A DNA stretch of 64,000 bases from Chelatococcus sp. HY11 (GCF_018398335.1 NZ_JAHBRX010000001.1:4084001-4148000); one strand, 5' to 3'. Positions 8,616-17,738 are shown, counted from the stretch's first letter. Made by a program: numbers and translations. Notes: generated from the letters alone by a model not told the origin.

Positions 8616-8657
8616 TAGATCAGCGAGAGGCATGAGGGAGGCCATAAGGGGGCGTTC

Positions 8658-9416
8658 ATGGCGGTCTCGGCGAAGAGTTCGGAAGCCATTGTCCTGGCGG
8701 AGGTGCCGTCGTTTCGCGATGCGATCGTGAAGCGCTCGCTGAAGGACGTGATCGCCGACAGGATCGCCGGACTGATCGCATCCGGCATCGTCCAGGTGGG
8801 AGATGCGCTGCCGAGCGAGCGGGAGCTCGCATCCTCGCTCAACGTGAGCCGCGAGACGATGCGTGGCGCCATCCAGATCCTGGCCGCGCGCGGCATCCTC
8901 GAGATTTCCCACGGCGCTCGCACGCGGGTCGTGCGCGTCGACGTGGGGCCCGTGACCATCGGTGTGGGTCCGGCGCGGGCCATCAATGCCTATGATATTG
9001 ATTCCGTTCATGCGGCCCGCCTTCTCGTCGAGCGCGAGGTGGTGGCCGGCGCCGCGCGGCGCGTCGACGACGAGACGCTGGCGACGCTGGAGGGGCTGCT
9101 CGCGGTGCAGAAGGAGGCGTTCGATGATCCCGTTGGCTTCCTGATCTGCGACAGGGAATTCCACGTCACGATCTATCGGGCATCGGGCAATGCCCTGCTC
9201 GCGGATTTCGCGGCGGATCTCTACAGCTACATGATGGAATATCGTCGTATCGCGGTGGCCCGCCCGGAGGCCATTGCGACGAGTTATGCGGACCATGCCG
9301 CGATTGTCGCGGCGTTGCGCGCCCATGATCCTGACGCTGCGGTCGCGGCCTTTGCAGACCACACGGACAGAATTTATCAAACAACGCAGACAGTAATGGG
9401 TATCGAAAAGAAGTAA
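8658..9416 (+). CDS. GntR-family transcriptional regulator, FadR subfamily (FCD domain)
   Basis: 252 residues: an N-terminal GntR winged helix at about 25-95 (SLKDVIADRIAGLIASGI, then PSERELASSLNVSRETMRGA) and an all-helical FCD ligand domain (DSVHAARLLVEREVVAGAAR, LLVQKEAF-like helix, FLICDREFHVTIYRASGN, HAAIVAALRAHDP), which normally holds a metal and a small carboxylate ligand. ATG at 8658 has AAGGGGG upstream. It stands directly before the sugar importer and tetronate genes in the same direction, so the most economical view is that it controls them and responds to a sugar acid (inference). Confidence 0.92.
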   Translation: MAVSAKSSEAIVLAEVPSFRDAIVKRSLKDVIADRIAGLIASGIVQVGDALPSERELASSLNVSRETMRGAIQILAARGILEISHGARTRVVRVDVGPVTIGVGPARAINAYDIDSVHAARLLVEREVVAGAARRVDDETLATLEGLLAVQKEAFDDPVGFLICDREFHVTIYRASGNALLADFAADLYSYMMEYRRIAVARPEAIATSYADHAAIVAALRAHDPDAAVAAFADHTDRIYQTTQTVMGIEKK

Positions 9417-9490
9417 TAATTGCTCTGAATTGACATCTTATTGTCCTGACTACGCAAATAAAACGAATATAACATACGGAGGATAATGCT

Positions 9491-10474
9491 ATGGAACGCA
9501 GGACAGTGTTGAAGCTCGCGTTGGGCGGCACGCTCGCGGCGAGCGCCGGTCTCGGCGGATTGCGCGCGGCGATGGCGGCTGGCAAGGACATTGCCTATCT
9601 CACGCCGGGTCTGGATCTTCCTTTCTGGCGCTACCTGTCGAAGGGTGTCGAGGCGGCGGCGAAGCAGAAGGGCTTCGGCTATCAGGCTCTCGATTCCCGG
9701 AACAGCGCGCAGACCCAGCTCCAGAACGCGCAGGATGTTATCGCGCGCGGCGTGGCGGGCATCGTGATCTCTCCGACGGATTCATCGACAGCGCCAAGCG
9801 TGCTCGAACTCGCGAAGAAAGCCAGTATTCCGGTCGTCATCGGTGATATCGGGACGAACAGCGGCGATTATTCTTCCTTCATCATCTCCGATAACTACAA
9901 GGGTGCTCACGGCGTCGGTTTGGCGCTGGCGGCGGCTTTGAAGAAAAAGGGCTGGCAGGACGGCTCTGTCGGCATCATCGCCATTTCCCAGGCGCGCAAG
10001 AACGGCCAGGCGCGCACCAAGGGCTTCCTGGATGGCCTGAAGGAAGGCGGTTTCACCGGCAAGGAGGCGGGCCTGCAGCAGATGCAGTCCTATACGGCTG
10101 ATGAAACCTTCAAATTCACGCAGGACATGCTCACGGCCAACCCCGGCATGCGCGGTCTGTTCATCCAGACGGACCAGCCTGCTCTCGGCGCGCTCCGCGC
10201 CATCAAGGCAGCCCGCCGCGACGGCCAGGTGCTTGTGGCGGCCTTCGACGGCATTCCCGAATTCGTCGACCTGCTGAAATCCGGGCAAATCGTCGTGTCC
10301 GGCATGCAGCAGCCCTATCTGATGGGGGTGCGCTCCGGCGAAGCCTTGCTCGCGACCCTCGACGGCAAGACGCCTGAGAAGGAAATCACTGTGCCGATCC
10401 TGGTGATCACCAGTGAAAATATAGAAAAAGAATTGCCCACAGTGCGCAGGACGGTCTTCGCCGACGAGGTCTGA
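9491..10474 (+). CDS. Sugar ABC transporter substrate-binding protein (ribose-type)
   Basis: 327 residues, periplasmic-binding-protein-4 (RbsB-like) family. The N-terminus carries ERRTVLK followed by a hydrophobic stretch and AMAA, which reads as a twin-arginine (Tat) signal peptide of about 30 residues. The mature part has the two-lobe pattern DIAYLTPGLDLPFWRYLSKG..., VIARGVAGIVISPTDSST, VVIGDIGTNSGDYSSFI, AAFDGIPEFVDLLKSGQI and QQPYLMGVRSGEALL. An excellent AGGA(GG) site stands ahead of the ATG. It begins a transporter of three genes; ligand is expected to be a small sugar, polyol or lactone given the catabolic genes downstream. Confidence 0.92.
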   Translation: MERRTVLKLALGGTLAASAGLGGLRAAMAAGKDIAYLTPGLDLPFWRYLSKGVEAAAKQKGFGYQALDSRNSAQTQLQNAQDVIARGVAGIVISPTDSSTAPSVLELAKKASIPVVIGDIGTNSGDYSSFIISDNYKGAHGVGLALAAALKKKGWQDGSVGIIAISQARKNGQARTKGFLDGLKEGGFTGKEAGLQQMQSYTADETFKFTQDMLTANPGMRGLFIQTDQPALGALRAIKAARRDGQVLVAAFDGIPEFVDLLKSGQIVVSGMQQPYLMGVRSGEALLATLDGKTPEKEITVPILVITSENIEKELPTVRRTVFADEV

Positions 10475-10520
10475 TGTCTCCGTCGTGAGGCGTATTGTTG
10501 TCGAGGACTTCGCAATGGAA

Positions 10521-10556
10521 CGCATGGTGCGGCGCTGTTCAAGCCCGCGCCATGCG
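10521..10556 (+). other. Strong intergenic hairpin between binding-protein and ATPase genes
   Basis: CGCATGGTGCGG pairs with CCGCGCCATGCG to make a 12-bp RNA stem with one U-G pair; the 12-base loop can itself form GCU/AGC. It has no T-run. Such hairpins after a binding-protein gene commonly stabilise the upstream transcript so that the periplasmic protein is made in excess over the membrane and ATPase subunits. Confidence 0.6.
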
Positions 10557-10588
10557 AAAACTCTTCATCGTAAACGGCGGGAATCAGG

Positions 10589-12487
10589 ATGAAACCAGCG
10601 CCATCCGCTGATCCGCTGCCGGTATTGCTGGCGGCCAGCAAGATCACGAAGACCTTCGACAAGACACGTGCCCTGGCGGGCGCGGATTTCGAGCTGCGCG
10701 AGGGCGAGATTCACGGGCTGCTGGGGGCGAACGGCGCGGGAAAGTCGACGCTCTCCAAGGTCATCTCCGGCCACTACATCGCCGATTCCGGCTCCATCCA
10801 GTATCGCGGGCATGACATCCAGCTCCGCAATACGCGTGACGCGCTGCGCGTCGGCATTGCCATCGTGATGCAGGAGACGAGCCTCGTTCCTGATCTCACG
10901 GTGCTCGAGAACATCTTCCTGCCGGAACTCGGGCGTCCCGGCCGGCTTGACTACGGTGCGCTGAAGGAGCGCGGCAGGCGCATTCTCGACAGCCTCGGAC
11001 AGGGTGACAGCCTGCCCTTCGATTGGGAGGTCAGGCGGCTGTCCTCGGCGCAGAAGCAACTCGTCGAGATCGCCAAGGCGCTCGGTGTCGGCGCCAAGCT
11101 CATCATCTTCGACGAGCCGACCGCCTCTCTCAGCCCGGGCGAGGTGGACCGGCTGTTCGACGTGATGTCCCGCCTGCGCGACACCGGCCATGGCCTTGTC
11201 TTCGTCTCGCATCGGCTGGAGGAGGTGTTCTCCATCACCGACCGCGTCAGCGTCATGCGCGAGGGGCGGACGGTGATGAATGCCCGCCCGACGGCCGACT
11301 TGAGCCAGGCGGAACTCATCCGCGCCATGGTCGGGGCCGAGCTCGGCGCCATCTACACCGAGCCGCATGCCCTGGGCGAGGGGGAGGGCGGTCCGGTCAT
11401 GCTCGAGGTCAGCCATCTCGCCGCCGCGCCCGTGGTGAAGGACGTGTCCTTCGCGGTGAGGGCAGGAGAGATCCTCGGCCTCGGCGGGCTTGTGGGGGCC
11501 GGACGTTCGGAGGCCGTCGAGGCGATCTTCGGCCTGCGGCCGCGCGAGGGCGGCGAGGTGCGGCTGGCGGGCAGGCCATTGAAGGGCGACAATCCGCAAG
11601 GGGCCATTCGGGCTGGGCTCGGCTTCGTGGCCGAGGACAGGCGGACGCAGAACATCGTGCCCGATCTCAGCGTGAAGGAAAACCTCCTGCTCGCTCATCT
11701 CGGCGCGCATCGCGGTTTCTTCTGCGGCTATCAGGCGCGGGAGCGCAAGGTCAGGGAACTGCTGCAGCGCCTGGGCCTGCCGGAAGACCGGCTGATGGAC
11801 GCCTCCATGCTGAATTTCTCCGGCGGGATGCAGCAGAAGATCATCATGGCGCGCTGGCTCCTGCTTGAGCCGAAGGTGTTGATCCTCGACGAGCCGACCA
11901 AGGGTGTCGATATCGGCACGCGCGCCAGCATCTATGCGATGCTGCGGGACATCGTCGCCGAAGGCGTCGCGGTGGTGGTGGTGTCGTCGGACTTCGAGGA
12001 ACTGCTCGGAATCAGCGACCGTATCGTCGTGATGAGCGACGGCCGCAGCATCGCGGACCTGCCGAGCGCCATGCTCGACGAGGCGAAGCTGACGCTGCTC
12101 GCCGCGCCGCGCACCTCGATGGCGCGCAATACGGCCCTTCTCAACCAGCTCGCCCACGAGCACGGTGGGGCGGGCTTCTGGGCGCTCATCGAGAAAGACA
12201 ACCTCATCTGCCTGAACACGGTGGTCACCGATGCCGCGCTCGATCCCGGCTTCAGGGCCGGCGAGGCGCGCGGGCTCGCTGATACGCTGATCCCCCGGGC
12301 ACTGAGCCAGCGCGAACTGATCTTCGTGCCGGAGGCGGACAAGAGCCGAACCACTCTGCTCGTTCCCATGCACAGCCCTCGTGGCCATGATCTCGGTTGG
12401 GTCGGCCTCACGCTGTCGCCCGGCACGGCGCTGCCGTCGCCCGAGGCGATCAAGGCCCGCATCGACACCATGGCGGCCACGCTGTGA
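10589..12487 (+). CDS. Sugar ABC transporter ATP-binding protein with extra C-terminal domain
   Basis: Double-ATPase of the RbsA/MglA type. First cassette: Walker A GANGAGKS (46-53), a variant signature LSSAQKQLVEIAKAL, Walker B LIIFDEPTASLSP. Second cassette: degenerate Walker A GLVGAGRSE, signature FSGGMQQKIIMARWLL, Walker B LILDEPTKGVDIG. Usual family members end near residue 500; here about 125 residues (508-632) follow, with alternating strands and helices (GFWALIEKDNLICLNTV, ELIFVPEADKSRTTLLVP, LGWVGLTLSPG) reminiscent of a GAF-like sensor. There is no stop or frameshift at the junction, so this is a real extension. Start ATG at 10589 follows GGGAATCAGG. Confidence 0.92.
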   Translation: MKPAPSADPLPVLLAASKITKTFDKTRALAGADFELREGEIHGLLGANGAGKSTLSKVISGHYIADSGSIQYRGHDIQLRNTRDALRVGIAIVMQETSLVPDLTVLENIFLPELGRPGRLDYGALKERGRRILDSLGQGDSLPFDWEVRRLSSAQKQLVEIAKALGVGAKLIIFDEPTASLSPGEVDRLFDVMSRLRDTGHGLVFVSHRLEEVFSITDRVSVMREGRTVMNARPTADLSQAELIRAMVGAELGAIYTEPHALGEGEGGPVMLEVSHLAAAPVVKDVSFAVRAGEILGLGGLVGAGRSEAVEAIFGLRPREGGEVRLAGRPLKGDNPQGAIRAGLGFVAEDRRTQNIVPDLSVKENLLLAHLGAHRGFFCGYQARERKVRELLQRLGLPEDRLMDASMLNFSGGMQQKIIMARWLLLEPKVLILDEPTKGVDIGTRASIYAMLRDIVAEGVAVVVVSSDFEELLGISDRIVVMSDGRSIADLPSAMLDEAKLTLLAAPRTSMARNTALLNQLAHEHGGAGFWALIEKDNLICLNTVVTDAALDPGFRAGEARGLADTLIPRALSQRELIFVPEADKSRTTLLVPMHSPRGHDLGWVGLTLSPGTALPSPEAIKARIDTMAATL

Positions 12488-12507
12488 CCATCAAGGAGCC
12501 CTCTTCC

Positions 12508-13485
12508 ATGGCATCCATCACCGCTTCCGGGCCTGCGCGCGGTTTCCGCCTCAAGACGCTGGCGCAGCGGCTCGAAGTGCGCATGCTGGCACTGGCGCTC
12601 ATCATCGGCCTCTGCCTGTCGCTGCTGTCGCCTTATTTCCTCACGCAATCGAACATCTTCAACATGCTCGATCAGTCGGTGGTGATCGGCATCGTTGCGG
12701 TCGGCATGACCTTCGTGATCTTGACCGGTGGCATCGATCTCTCGGTTGGGTCTGTAGCTGGCCTCACCGGCATCATCCTCGGCCTGTCATTGCAGCAGAT
12801 GCCGATCGTGCCGGCGATCGCGGTGGCGGTTCTTGCCGGGGGCGGCATCGGGCTGGTCTCGGGCCTGCTCATCAATGTCTTCGGCCTCGCCGCCTTCGTG
12901 GTGACGCTGGGCGTCATGGCCATCGGGCGCAGCCTCGCCTATATTCTGTCCGGACAGACGGCCATTTCCGGTATACCCGACGCGATGCAGAATATCGTCT
13001 ACACGAATATTCTCGGCATCCCCTCGAACGTCTTGTTCCTGATCGTTCTCTATCTCGTCGCCTGGGCCTATCTCACTTATACCAAGGGCGGCCGCACCAT
13101 CTACGCGGTGGGTTCGAACAAGGAGGCGGCGCGCGCCGCTGGCCTCAACACGCTGTTCTATTCCGTGCTGCCCTATGTGCTGTCGGGTGCGCTCTCGGCG
13201 GTGGCCGTGACCTTCTCGATCAGCCAACTCCTGTCCGCCGACCCGCTGATGGGCAATTCCATGGAGCTCGATGCCATCGCCGCCGTCGTCATCGGCGGCG
13301 CCAGTCTCTATGGCGGACGTGGCTCGATGATCGGCACGCTCATCGGCGTGTTCATCATGGTGATGATCCGCAACGGCCTCAACCTCATGGGCGTGTCGCC
13401 CTTCTGGCAGGGCTCGGCCATCGGCACCATCATCATCGTGGCGCTGCTCGTGGAGCGTCTCGTCAGCAGCCGCGCCAGCCGGTAG
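12508..13485 (+). CDS. Sugar ABC transporter permease (RbsC-like)
   Basis: About 325 residues, multi-spanning inner-membrane permease of the ribose/xylose/AI-2 class. Family signatures include GMTFVILTGGIDLSVGS around residue 70 and the EAA-like GGRTIYAVGSNKEAARAAGL around 200, then GGASLYGGRGSMIGTLIG. I choose ATG 12508 because AAGGAG lies 9 bases upstream; a GTG at 12484 overlapping the ATPase stop (GTGA) is also in frame. The longer frame from 12397 lies inside the ATPase gene. Third and last transporter subunit. Confidence 0.93.
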   Translation: MASITASGPARGFRLKTLAQRLEVRMLALALIIGLCLSLLSPYFLTQSNIFNMLDQSVVIGIVAVGMTFVILTGGIDLSVGSVAGLTGIILGLSLQQMPIVPAIAVAVLAGGGIGLVSGLLINVFGLAAFVVTLGVMAIGRSLAYILSGQTAISGIPDAMQNIVYTNILGIPSNVLFLIVLYLVAWAYLTYTKGGRTIYAVGSNKEAARAAGLNTLFYSVLPYVLSGALSAVAVTFSISQLLSADPLMGNSMELDAIAAVVIGGASLYGGRGSMIGTLIGVFIMVMIRNGLNLMGVSPFWQGSAIGTIIIVALLVERLVSSRASR

Positions 13486-13498
13486 GAGGGACAAGCCT

Positions 13499-15439
13499 AT
13501 GACATCCGCACCTTCGCCCGCCGTCATTCTTTTCGGCACAGACGAGCCGGTGCCCCCGCAACGCATCCTCAAGGCAGGCAAGCTCTCGGCGGAACTCGAT
13601 GCCGGCAACCTCCGCCATATCCGCTTCGGCGGTGTCGAGATCATCCGCGCCATCTCCTTTATCGTGCGGGACCACAACTGGGGCACCTACAACCCTGTCA
13701 TCACCGATCTCGCCATCAACGGCACGGACGCGGGGCTGACCGTCACCTATAAAGCGGTGACACGGGATGAGCGCCAGAGCTTCAGCTATGCCGCCGAGAT
13801 CACGCTCGGCGAGGACGGTACGCTCGCCTTTGCGGCAACGGGGACGGCCGATACCGCTTTCCTCACCAATCGCACGGGCTTCGTGGTACTGCACCCGAGC
13901 GCTGCTTCCGGCCTGCCGGTCACCATCGAGCACGCTGACGGCGTGGTTGAGGAGCGAAGTTTTCCCGAGATCATCGACCCGGTCCAGCCCATGATGAACC
14001 TGCGCGCACTCATCCATGAGGCAGCGCCCGGTCTGCGCGTGAGCTGCCGCATGGAGGGCGATGTCTATGAAATGGAGGACCAGCGCAATTGGACGGACGC
14101 CTCCTACAAGACCTATGTGCGTCCGCTGGCGCTGCCCTGGCCCTATACGCTCGCGGAGGGCGAGGTGCTCGAACAGGCGGTCCACTTGCGAGTCTCCGGG
14201 CAGCCGGCGCAGGCGGCAGCGGCCGATGCGGGCATCACGGCCCATATCGGCGAGGCTGTGGGCGTCGTCCCGCCTCTCGGGCTGGGGCTCGATCCCGACG
14301 AGATCGAGGCGACGCGGGAAGAGGCCGGGACCTTGGCGCGCATCGGCGCCCGGCATCTCGTCGGCTTCCACGATCCCCGGCGTGGCCACGATCGCGAGAC
14401 ATTACGAGGACTGGCGGCGGCGGCCCAGGCCATCGGCGCCGAGCCCTGGCTTGAGGCTGTTATCGCCGATGTCGATGGTTACGCCGAGGAGATCGCCGCG
14501 CTCGGCCGCGAGGTGGCGACACTCGGCTCGCCTTTCCCGGTGGTGCTCGTCTCGCCCGCGCCCGATCTCAAATGCACCTTGCCCGGCAGCCCCTGGCCAC
14601 CCGCGCCGCCGCCGCGTGACTTCTTCGCCGTGGCCCGCAAGGCCTTTCCCGGCGCCCGGCTCGGCGGCGGCATGTTCAGCTATTTCACCGAGTTGAACCG
14701 CAAGCGCCCGCCGAGCGACCTGTTGGATCTCGTGAGCTTCACCACGACGGCGATGCTTCATGCCGGTGATGACCACTCTATCACCGAGGGGCTTGAGTCC
14801 CTGCCAGCGATGGCGTTGTCGGCGGAGGCCATCGCCGCGGGCAAGCCCTGGGCCGTGGGGCCGAGCGCCATCGGCATGCGCATGAACCCCTATGGCGAGG
14901 CACTGATGGCCAACCCCGGCAATATCCGTCAGGCCATGAATTTCAACGATCCCCGCCAGCGCGGCCTGCTCGGCGCGGCCTGGACGCTCGGCTTCTTCGC
15001 CCGTTTCGCGGCCGGTGGTGCCTCCGCGATCACATTGGGCGGGACCACCGGCGCCTTCGGCGTGCTCCACAGCCGCCACTCCTGGCCGCAGCCGTGGTTC
15101 GATGACCATGGCGGGCTCTTTCCCGTCTTCCACGTTCTCAAAGGGCTCGCCGGCCTTGGTGGTGCCACCATGCGCCGCGTCGTCCTGTCCGAACCCTCGG
15201 CCGTGCAGGGGATCGCGGTAGAGCGCGCGGACGGCATCGAGCTGTGGCTCGCCAATCTCACCGGCGCCGATCAGGCTGTGCAAGTAGAGGGAACCATTGC
15301 GGAGCGGGCTGTTCTCGATGCCGGGACTTTCGTCGCCGCGACGAAAAATGCCGATGCGCTTGCCCTCATGGCGGAGGGCACTGTCAGCTCCACTTGCACA
15401 CTCGCGCCCTATGCGGTTGCGCGTTTGCGATTGAACTGA
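13499..15439 (+). CDS. Large protein of the D-apionate lactonase (ApnL) type; probable sugar-acid lactonase
   Basis: 646 residues, starting at an ATG with AGGAGGGA 7 bases ahead. The sequence reads as three parts: an N-terminal beta-rich domain (about 1-230, e.g. LRHIRFGGVEIIRAISFIV, RDHNWGTYNP), a central TIM-barrel-like domain (about 240-560, with ARIGARHLVGFHDPR, AIGAEPWLEAVIADVDGY, ARLGGGMFSYFTELNRKRPP, FTTTAMLHAGDDHSITE) and a short C-terminal beta domain. This architecture and size agree with ApnL, which opens D-apionolactone in apiose catabolism. I make the match from memory of the family, so the substrate is uncertain; its place ahead of denD suggests it hydrolyses erythronolactone or a similar aldonolactone. 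No signal peptide, so cytoplasmic. Confidence 0.55.
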   Translation: MTSAPSPAVILFGTDEPVPPQRILKAGKLSAELDAGNLRHIRFGGVEIIRAISFIVRDHNWGTYNPVITDLAINGTDAGLTVTYKAVTRDERQSFSYAAEITLGEDGTLAFAATGTADTAFLTNRTGFVVLHPSAASGLPVTIEHADGVVEERSFPEIIDPVQPMMNLRALIHEAAPGLRVSCRMEGDVYEMEDQRNWTDASYKTYVRPLALPWPYTLAEGEVLEQAVHLRVSGQPAQAAAADAGITAHIGEAVGVVPPLGLGLDPDEIEATREEAGTLARIGARHLVGFHDPRRGHDRETLRGLAAAAQAIGAEPWLEAVIADVDGYAEEIAALGREVATLGSPFPVVLVSPAPDLKCTLPGSPWPPAPPPRDFFAVARKAFPGARLGGGMFSYFTELNRKRPPSDLLDLVSFTTTAMLHAGDDHSITEGLESLPAMALSAEAIAAGKPWAVGPSAIGMRMNPYGEALMANPGNIRQAMNFNDPRQRGLLGAAWTLGFFARFAAGGASAITLGGTTGAFGVLHSRHSWPQPWFDDHGGLFPVFHVLKGLAGLGGATMRRVVLSEPSAVQGIAVERADGIELWLANLTGADQAVQVEGTIAERAVLDAGTFVAATKNADALALMAEGTVSSTCTLAPYAVARLRLN

Positions 15440-15489
15440 TCAACCCTTTTGTCATCCATCACCTCAGGCGGATTCGCGAGGACGGTCTC

Positions 15490-16479
15490 ATGCATATTCT
15501 GATTATCGGTGCCGCCGGCATGGTTGGCCGCAAGCTCACGGACAAGCTCGTCGCCGAGGGCCAGTTGGGGGGAAAGGCGATCACACAGTTGACGCTGGCC
15601 GATGTCGTCGCGCCTTCCGCGCCGGAGGGCTTTCGGGGCAAGTCTTCGACCCTGACGGTCGATCTCTCCGCGCCGGAAACGGCCACACAACTCGCCGCAG
15701 CCCGCCCCGACGTGATCTATCATCTCGCGGCGATCGTCTCCGGCGAGGCCGAGGCGGATTTCGACAAGGGCTACCGCATCAATCTCGATGGCACGCGCTA
15801 CCTGTTCGAGGCGATCCGCCAGGAAGGCCTGCGCCAGCCATACAAGCCGCGCGTGATCTTTACCTCATCGATCGCCGTCTTCGGCGCCCCCTTCCCGGAC
15901 AAGATCGGCGATGAATTCTTCACCGCACCGCTAACGAGCTACGGCACGCAGAAGGCCATCGGTGAATTGCTGCTGTCGGACTACTCCCGGCGCGGCTTCT
16001 TCGACGGCATCGGCATCCGCCTGCCGACCATCTGCATCCGTCCCGGCAAGCCGAACAAGGCGGCGTCCGGCTTCTTTTCCAACATCCTGCGTGAGCCGCT
16101 GGTGGGGCAGGAAGCGGTGCTGCCGGTCTCGCCGGATGTGCGCCATTGGTTCGCCAGTCCGCGTGCGGCGGTCGGCTTTCTCATCCATGCCGGTGCGCTG
16201 GATCTGTCCCGCCTTGGTTGGCGCCGCAATCTCAGCATGCCGGGGCTGTCCGCGACCGTCGCCGAGGAAATCGAATCCTTGCGCCGCATCGCCGGCGAGA
16301 AGGCCGTGAAGCTGATCCGCACCGAGCCGGACGAGACGATCATCCGCATCGTCGATGGCTGGGCGCAGGATTTCGAGGCGAAGCGCGCGCTCGAACTCGG
16401 CTTCAAGGCGGACGCGACCTTTGATGATATCATCCGCGCCCATGTCGAGGACGAGCTCGGCGGACGCATCGGAGGTTGA
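15490..16479 (+). CDS. denD: D-erythronate dehydrogenase (extended SDR)
   Basis: 329 residues of the NAD-dependent epimerase/dehydratase type. The dinucleotide loop GAAGMVG is at residues 7-13, and the catalytic Tyr/Lys pair lies in TSYGTQKAIGELL with the preceding Ser in FTSSIAVFG. Sequence and operon (next to otnK-otnC-otnI) match DenD, which oxidises D-erythronate to 2-oxo-tetronate; the other known entry enzyme, LtnD for L-threonate, belongs to a different (beta-hydroxyacid dehydrogenase) family. The ATG at 15490 is chosen because the Rossmann strand MHILIIG starts there; the longer frame runs back into the preceding gene. Its stop overlaps the otnK start region. Confidence 0.82.
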   Translation: MHILIIGAAGMVGRKLTDKLVAEGQLGGKAITQLTLADVVAPSAPEGFRGKSSTLTVDLSAPETATQLAAARPDVIYHLAAIVSGEAEADFDKGYRINLDGTRYLFEAIRQEGLRQPYKPRVIFTSSIAVFGAPFPDKIGDEFFTAPLTSYGTQKAIGELLLSDYSRRGFFDGIGIRLPTICIRPGKPNKAASGFFSNILREPLVGQEAVLPVSPDVRHWFASPRAAVGFLIHAGALDLSRLGWRRNLSMPGLSATVAEEIESLRRIAGEKAVKLIRTEPDETIIRIVDGWAQDFEAKRALELGFKADATFDDIIRAHVEDELGGRIGG

Positions 16480-16481
16480 TG

Positions 16482-17738
16482 ATGCTGCTCGGCGCAATCG
16501 CGGACGATTTCACCGGCGCGAGCGACCTTGCCAATACGCTGGCCCGCAACGGCATGGCGACGACGCTGTTCGTCGGCGTGCCGGACGGCAATGTCGCGCC
16601 AGCCGAGGCCGGTGTCGTGGCCCTCAAGACACGGTCCATCGCGCCGGCGGAGGCCGTCCGCCAGTCACTCGATGCGCTGGCCTGGCTCCGGCGCCAGGGG
16701 GCCGGGCAGATCCTCTTCAAATATTGCTCGACCTTCGATTCGACGCCGGAGGGCAACATCGGGCCAGTGGCGGAGGCGCTCAGCGCGGCGCTCGGCGCCG
16801 GCGTCGCCGTGGTCTGTCCCGTCTTTCCTGCGACCGGGCGCACGCTCTACCAGGGCCATCTTTTTGTCGGTGACCGGTTGCTCAACGAATCCGGCATGGA
16901 GAAACACCCGCTCACGCCGATGACCGATCCGGATATCCGGCGCTGGCTCAGGCGCCAGACCAAGGGCGAAGTGGGGCTCGTTCCCTATGCGATCGTGCGG
17001 CAAGGGGGGGAGGCTATTCGCGCGGCGCTGGCGGAGATCGACAAGAGCGCAAAGCTCGCCGTCGTCGATGCCGTCACCGATGACGACCTCAAGGCGATCG
17101 GCGCCGCGATTGCGGATGCCCGGCTGATCACGGGCGGCTCCGGCATCGCCGTTGGCCTGCCCGACAATTTCCGCAAGGCGGGCAAGCTTGGCACGGGCGA
17201 CGTTGCCTATAGCGGCATCGTGAGCCCGGGCGTGGCGCTTTCCGGTTCCTGCTCGCGGGCTTCGCTGGCGCAGCTCGCGCGGCACCTCGAAGGTCACCCC
17301 GGCTTTGCGCTGCGGCCGGACGCTGTCATGGCGGGGGAGGTCACCGTGGCGGCGGCGCGGGATTTCGTGCTGGCCCATGCCGAAGAAGCGCCGATCGTCT
17401 ATTCCAGCGCCGAGCCGGAAGCCGTAAAGGCCGCGCAGGCGCGGTTCGGCCGCGAGGCGGTGGCGGGTGCGATCGAGAGCTTTTTCGGGGCCTTGGCCGC
17501 CGAGCTTGTGGCGGCCGGCGTCACGCGTATCGCTGTTGGCGGCGGAGAGACGTCCGGGGCTGTTGTAGCGGCGCTTGCCCTGCAACAACTGGCCATCGGG
17601 CCGGAGATCGACCCGGGCGTGCCGGCGCTCGCCGGCAAGGCAGAAGAGAAGCCCATCCGCCTTGCGCTGAAGAGTGGCAATTTCGGTGCCCCCGATTTCT
17701 ATGCGAAGGCGCTCGCTATCATGGGTGTTTCGCGATGA
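16482..17738 (+). CDS. otnK: 3-oxo-tetronate kinase (DUF1537 family)
   Basis: About 418 residues with the two-domain four-carbon acid sugar kinase fold: the N-terminal substrate domain begins GAIADDFTGASDLANTLARNGM and contains the KTRSIAPAEA and FKYCSTFDSTPEGNIGPV blocks; the C-terminal nucleotide domain has LSGSCSRASLAQL and AVGGGETSGAVVAAL. It phosphorylates 3-oxo-tetronate at O4. Start: ATG at 16482 is 6 bases after GGAGG; an ATG directly before it (16479) and a TTG at 16476 are in frame. Overlaps denD's end by at most one codon, and its stop overlaps otnC by four bases. Confidence 0.9.
   Translation: MLLGAIADDFTGASDLANTLARNGMATTLFVGVPDGNVAPAEAGVVALKTRSIAPAEAVRQSLDALAWLRRQGAGQILFKYCSTFDSTPEGNIGPVAEALSAALGAGVAVVCPVFPATGRTLYQGHLFVGDRLLNESGMEKHPLTPMTDPDIRRWLRRQTKGEVGLVPYAIVRQGGEAIRAALAEIDKSAKLAVVDAVTDDDLKAIGAAIADARLITGGSGIAVGLPDNFRKAGKLGTGDVAYSGIVSPGVALSGSCSRASLAQLARHLEGHPGFALRPDAVMAGEVTVAAARDFVLAHAEEAPIVYSSAEPEAVKAAQARFGREAVAGAIESFFGALAAELVAAGVTRIAVGGGETSGAVVAALALQQLAIGPEIDPGVPALAGKAEEKPIRLALKSGNFGAPDFYAKALAIMGVSR

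Noticed and set aside
9430-9480. Clear promoter and operator in the gap before the sugar-binding-protein gene
   Set aside because: A TTGACA hexamer at 9430 has no acceptable -10 at normal spacing and no TGGT-N3-ACCA palindrome is present.
10565-12388. 607-residue minus-strand frame opposite the sugar ABC ATPase
   Set aside because: Antisense to a clear ATPase; histidine and arginine-rich shadow product.
13499-15439. Possibility that the lactonase-like gene belongs to a full D-apiose pathway
   Set aside because: DenD and OtnI point to D-erythronate and no ApnO, OiaT or OiaX type gene is visible; kept only as an alternative in the finding.
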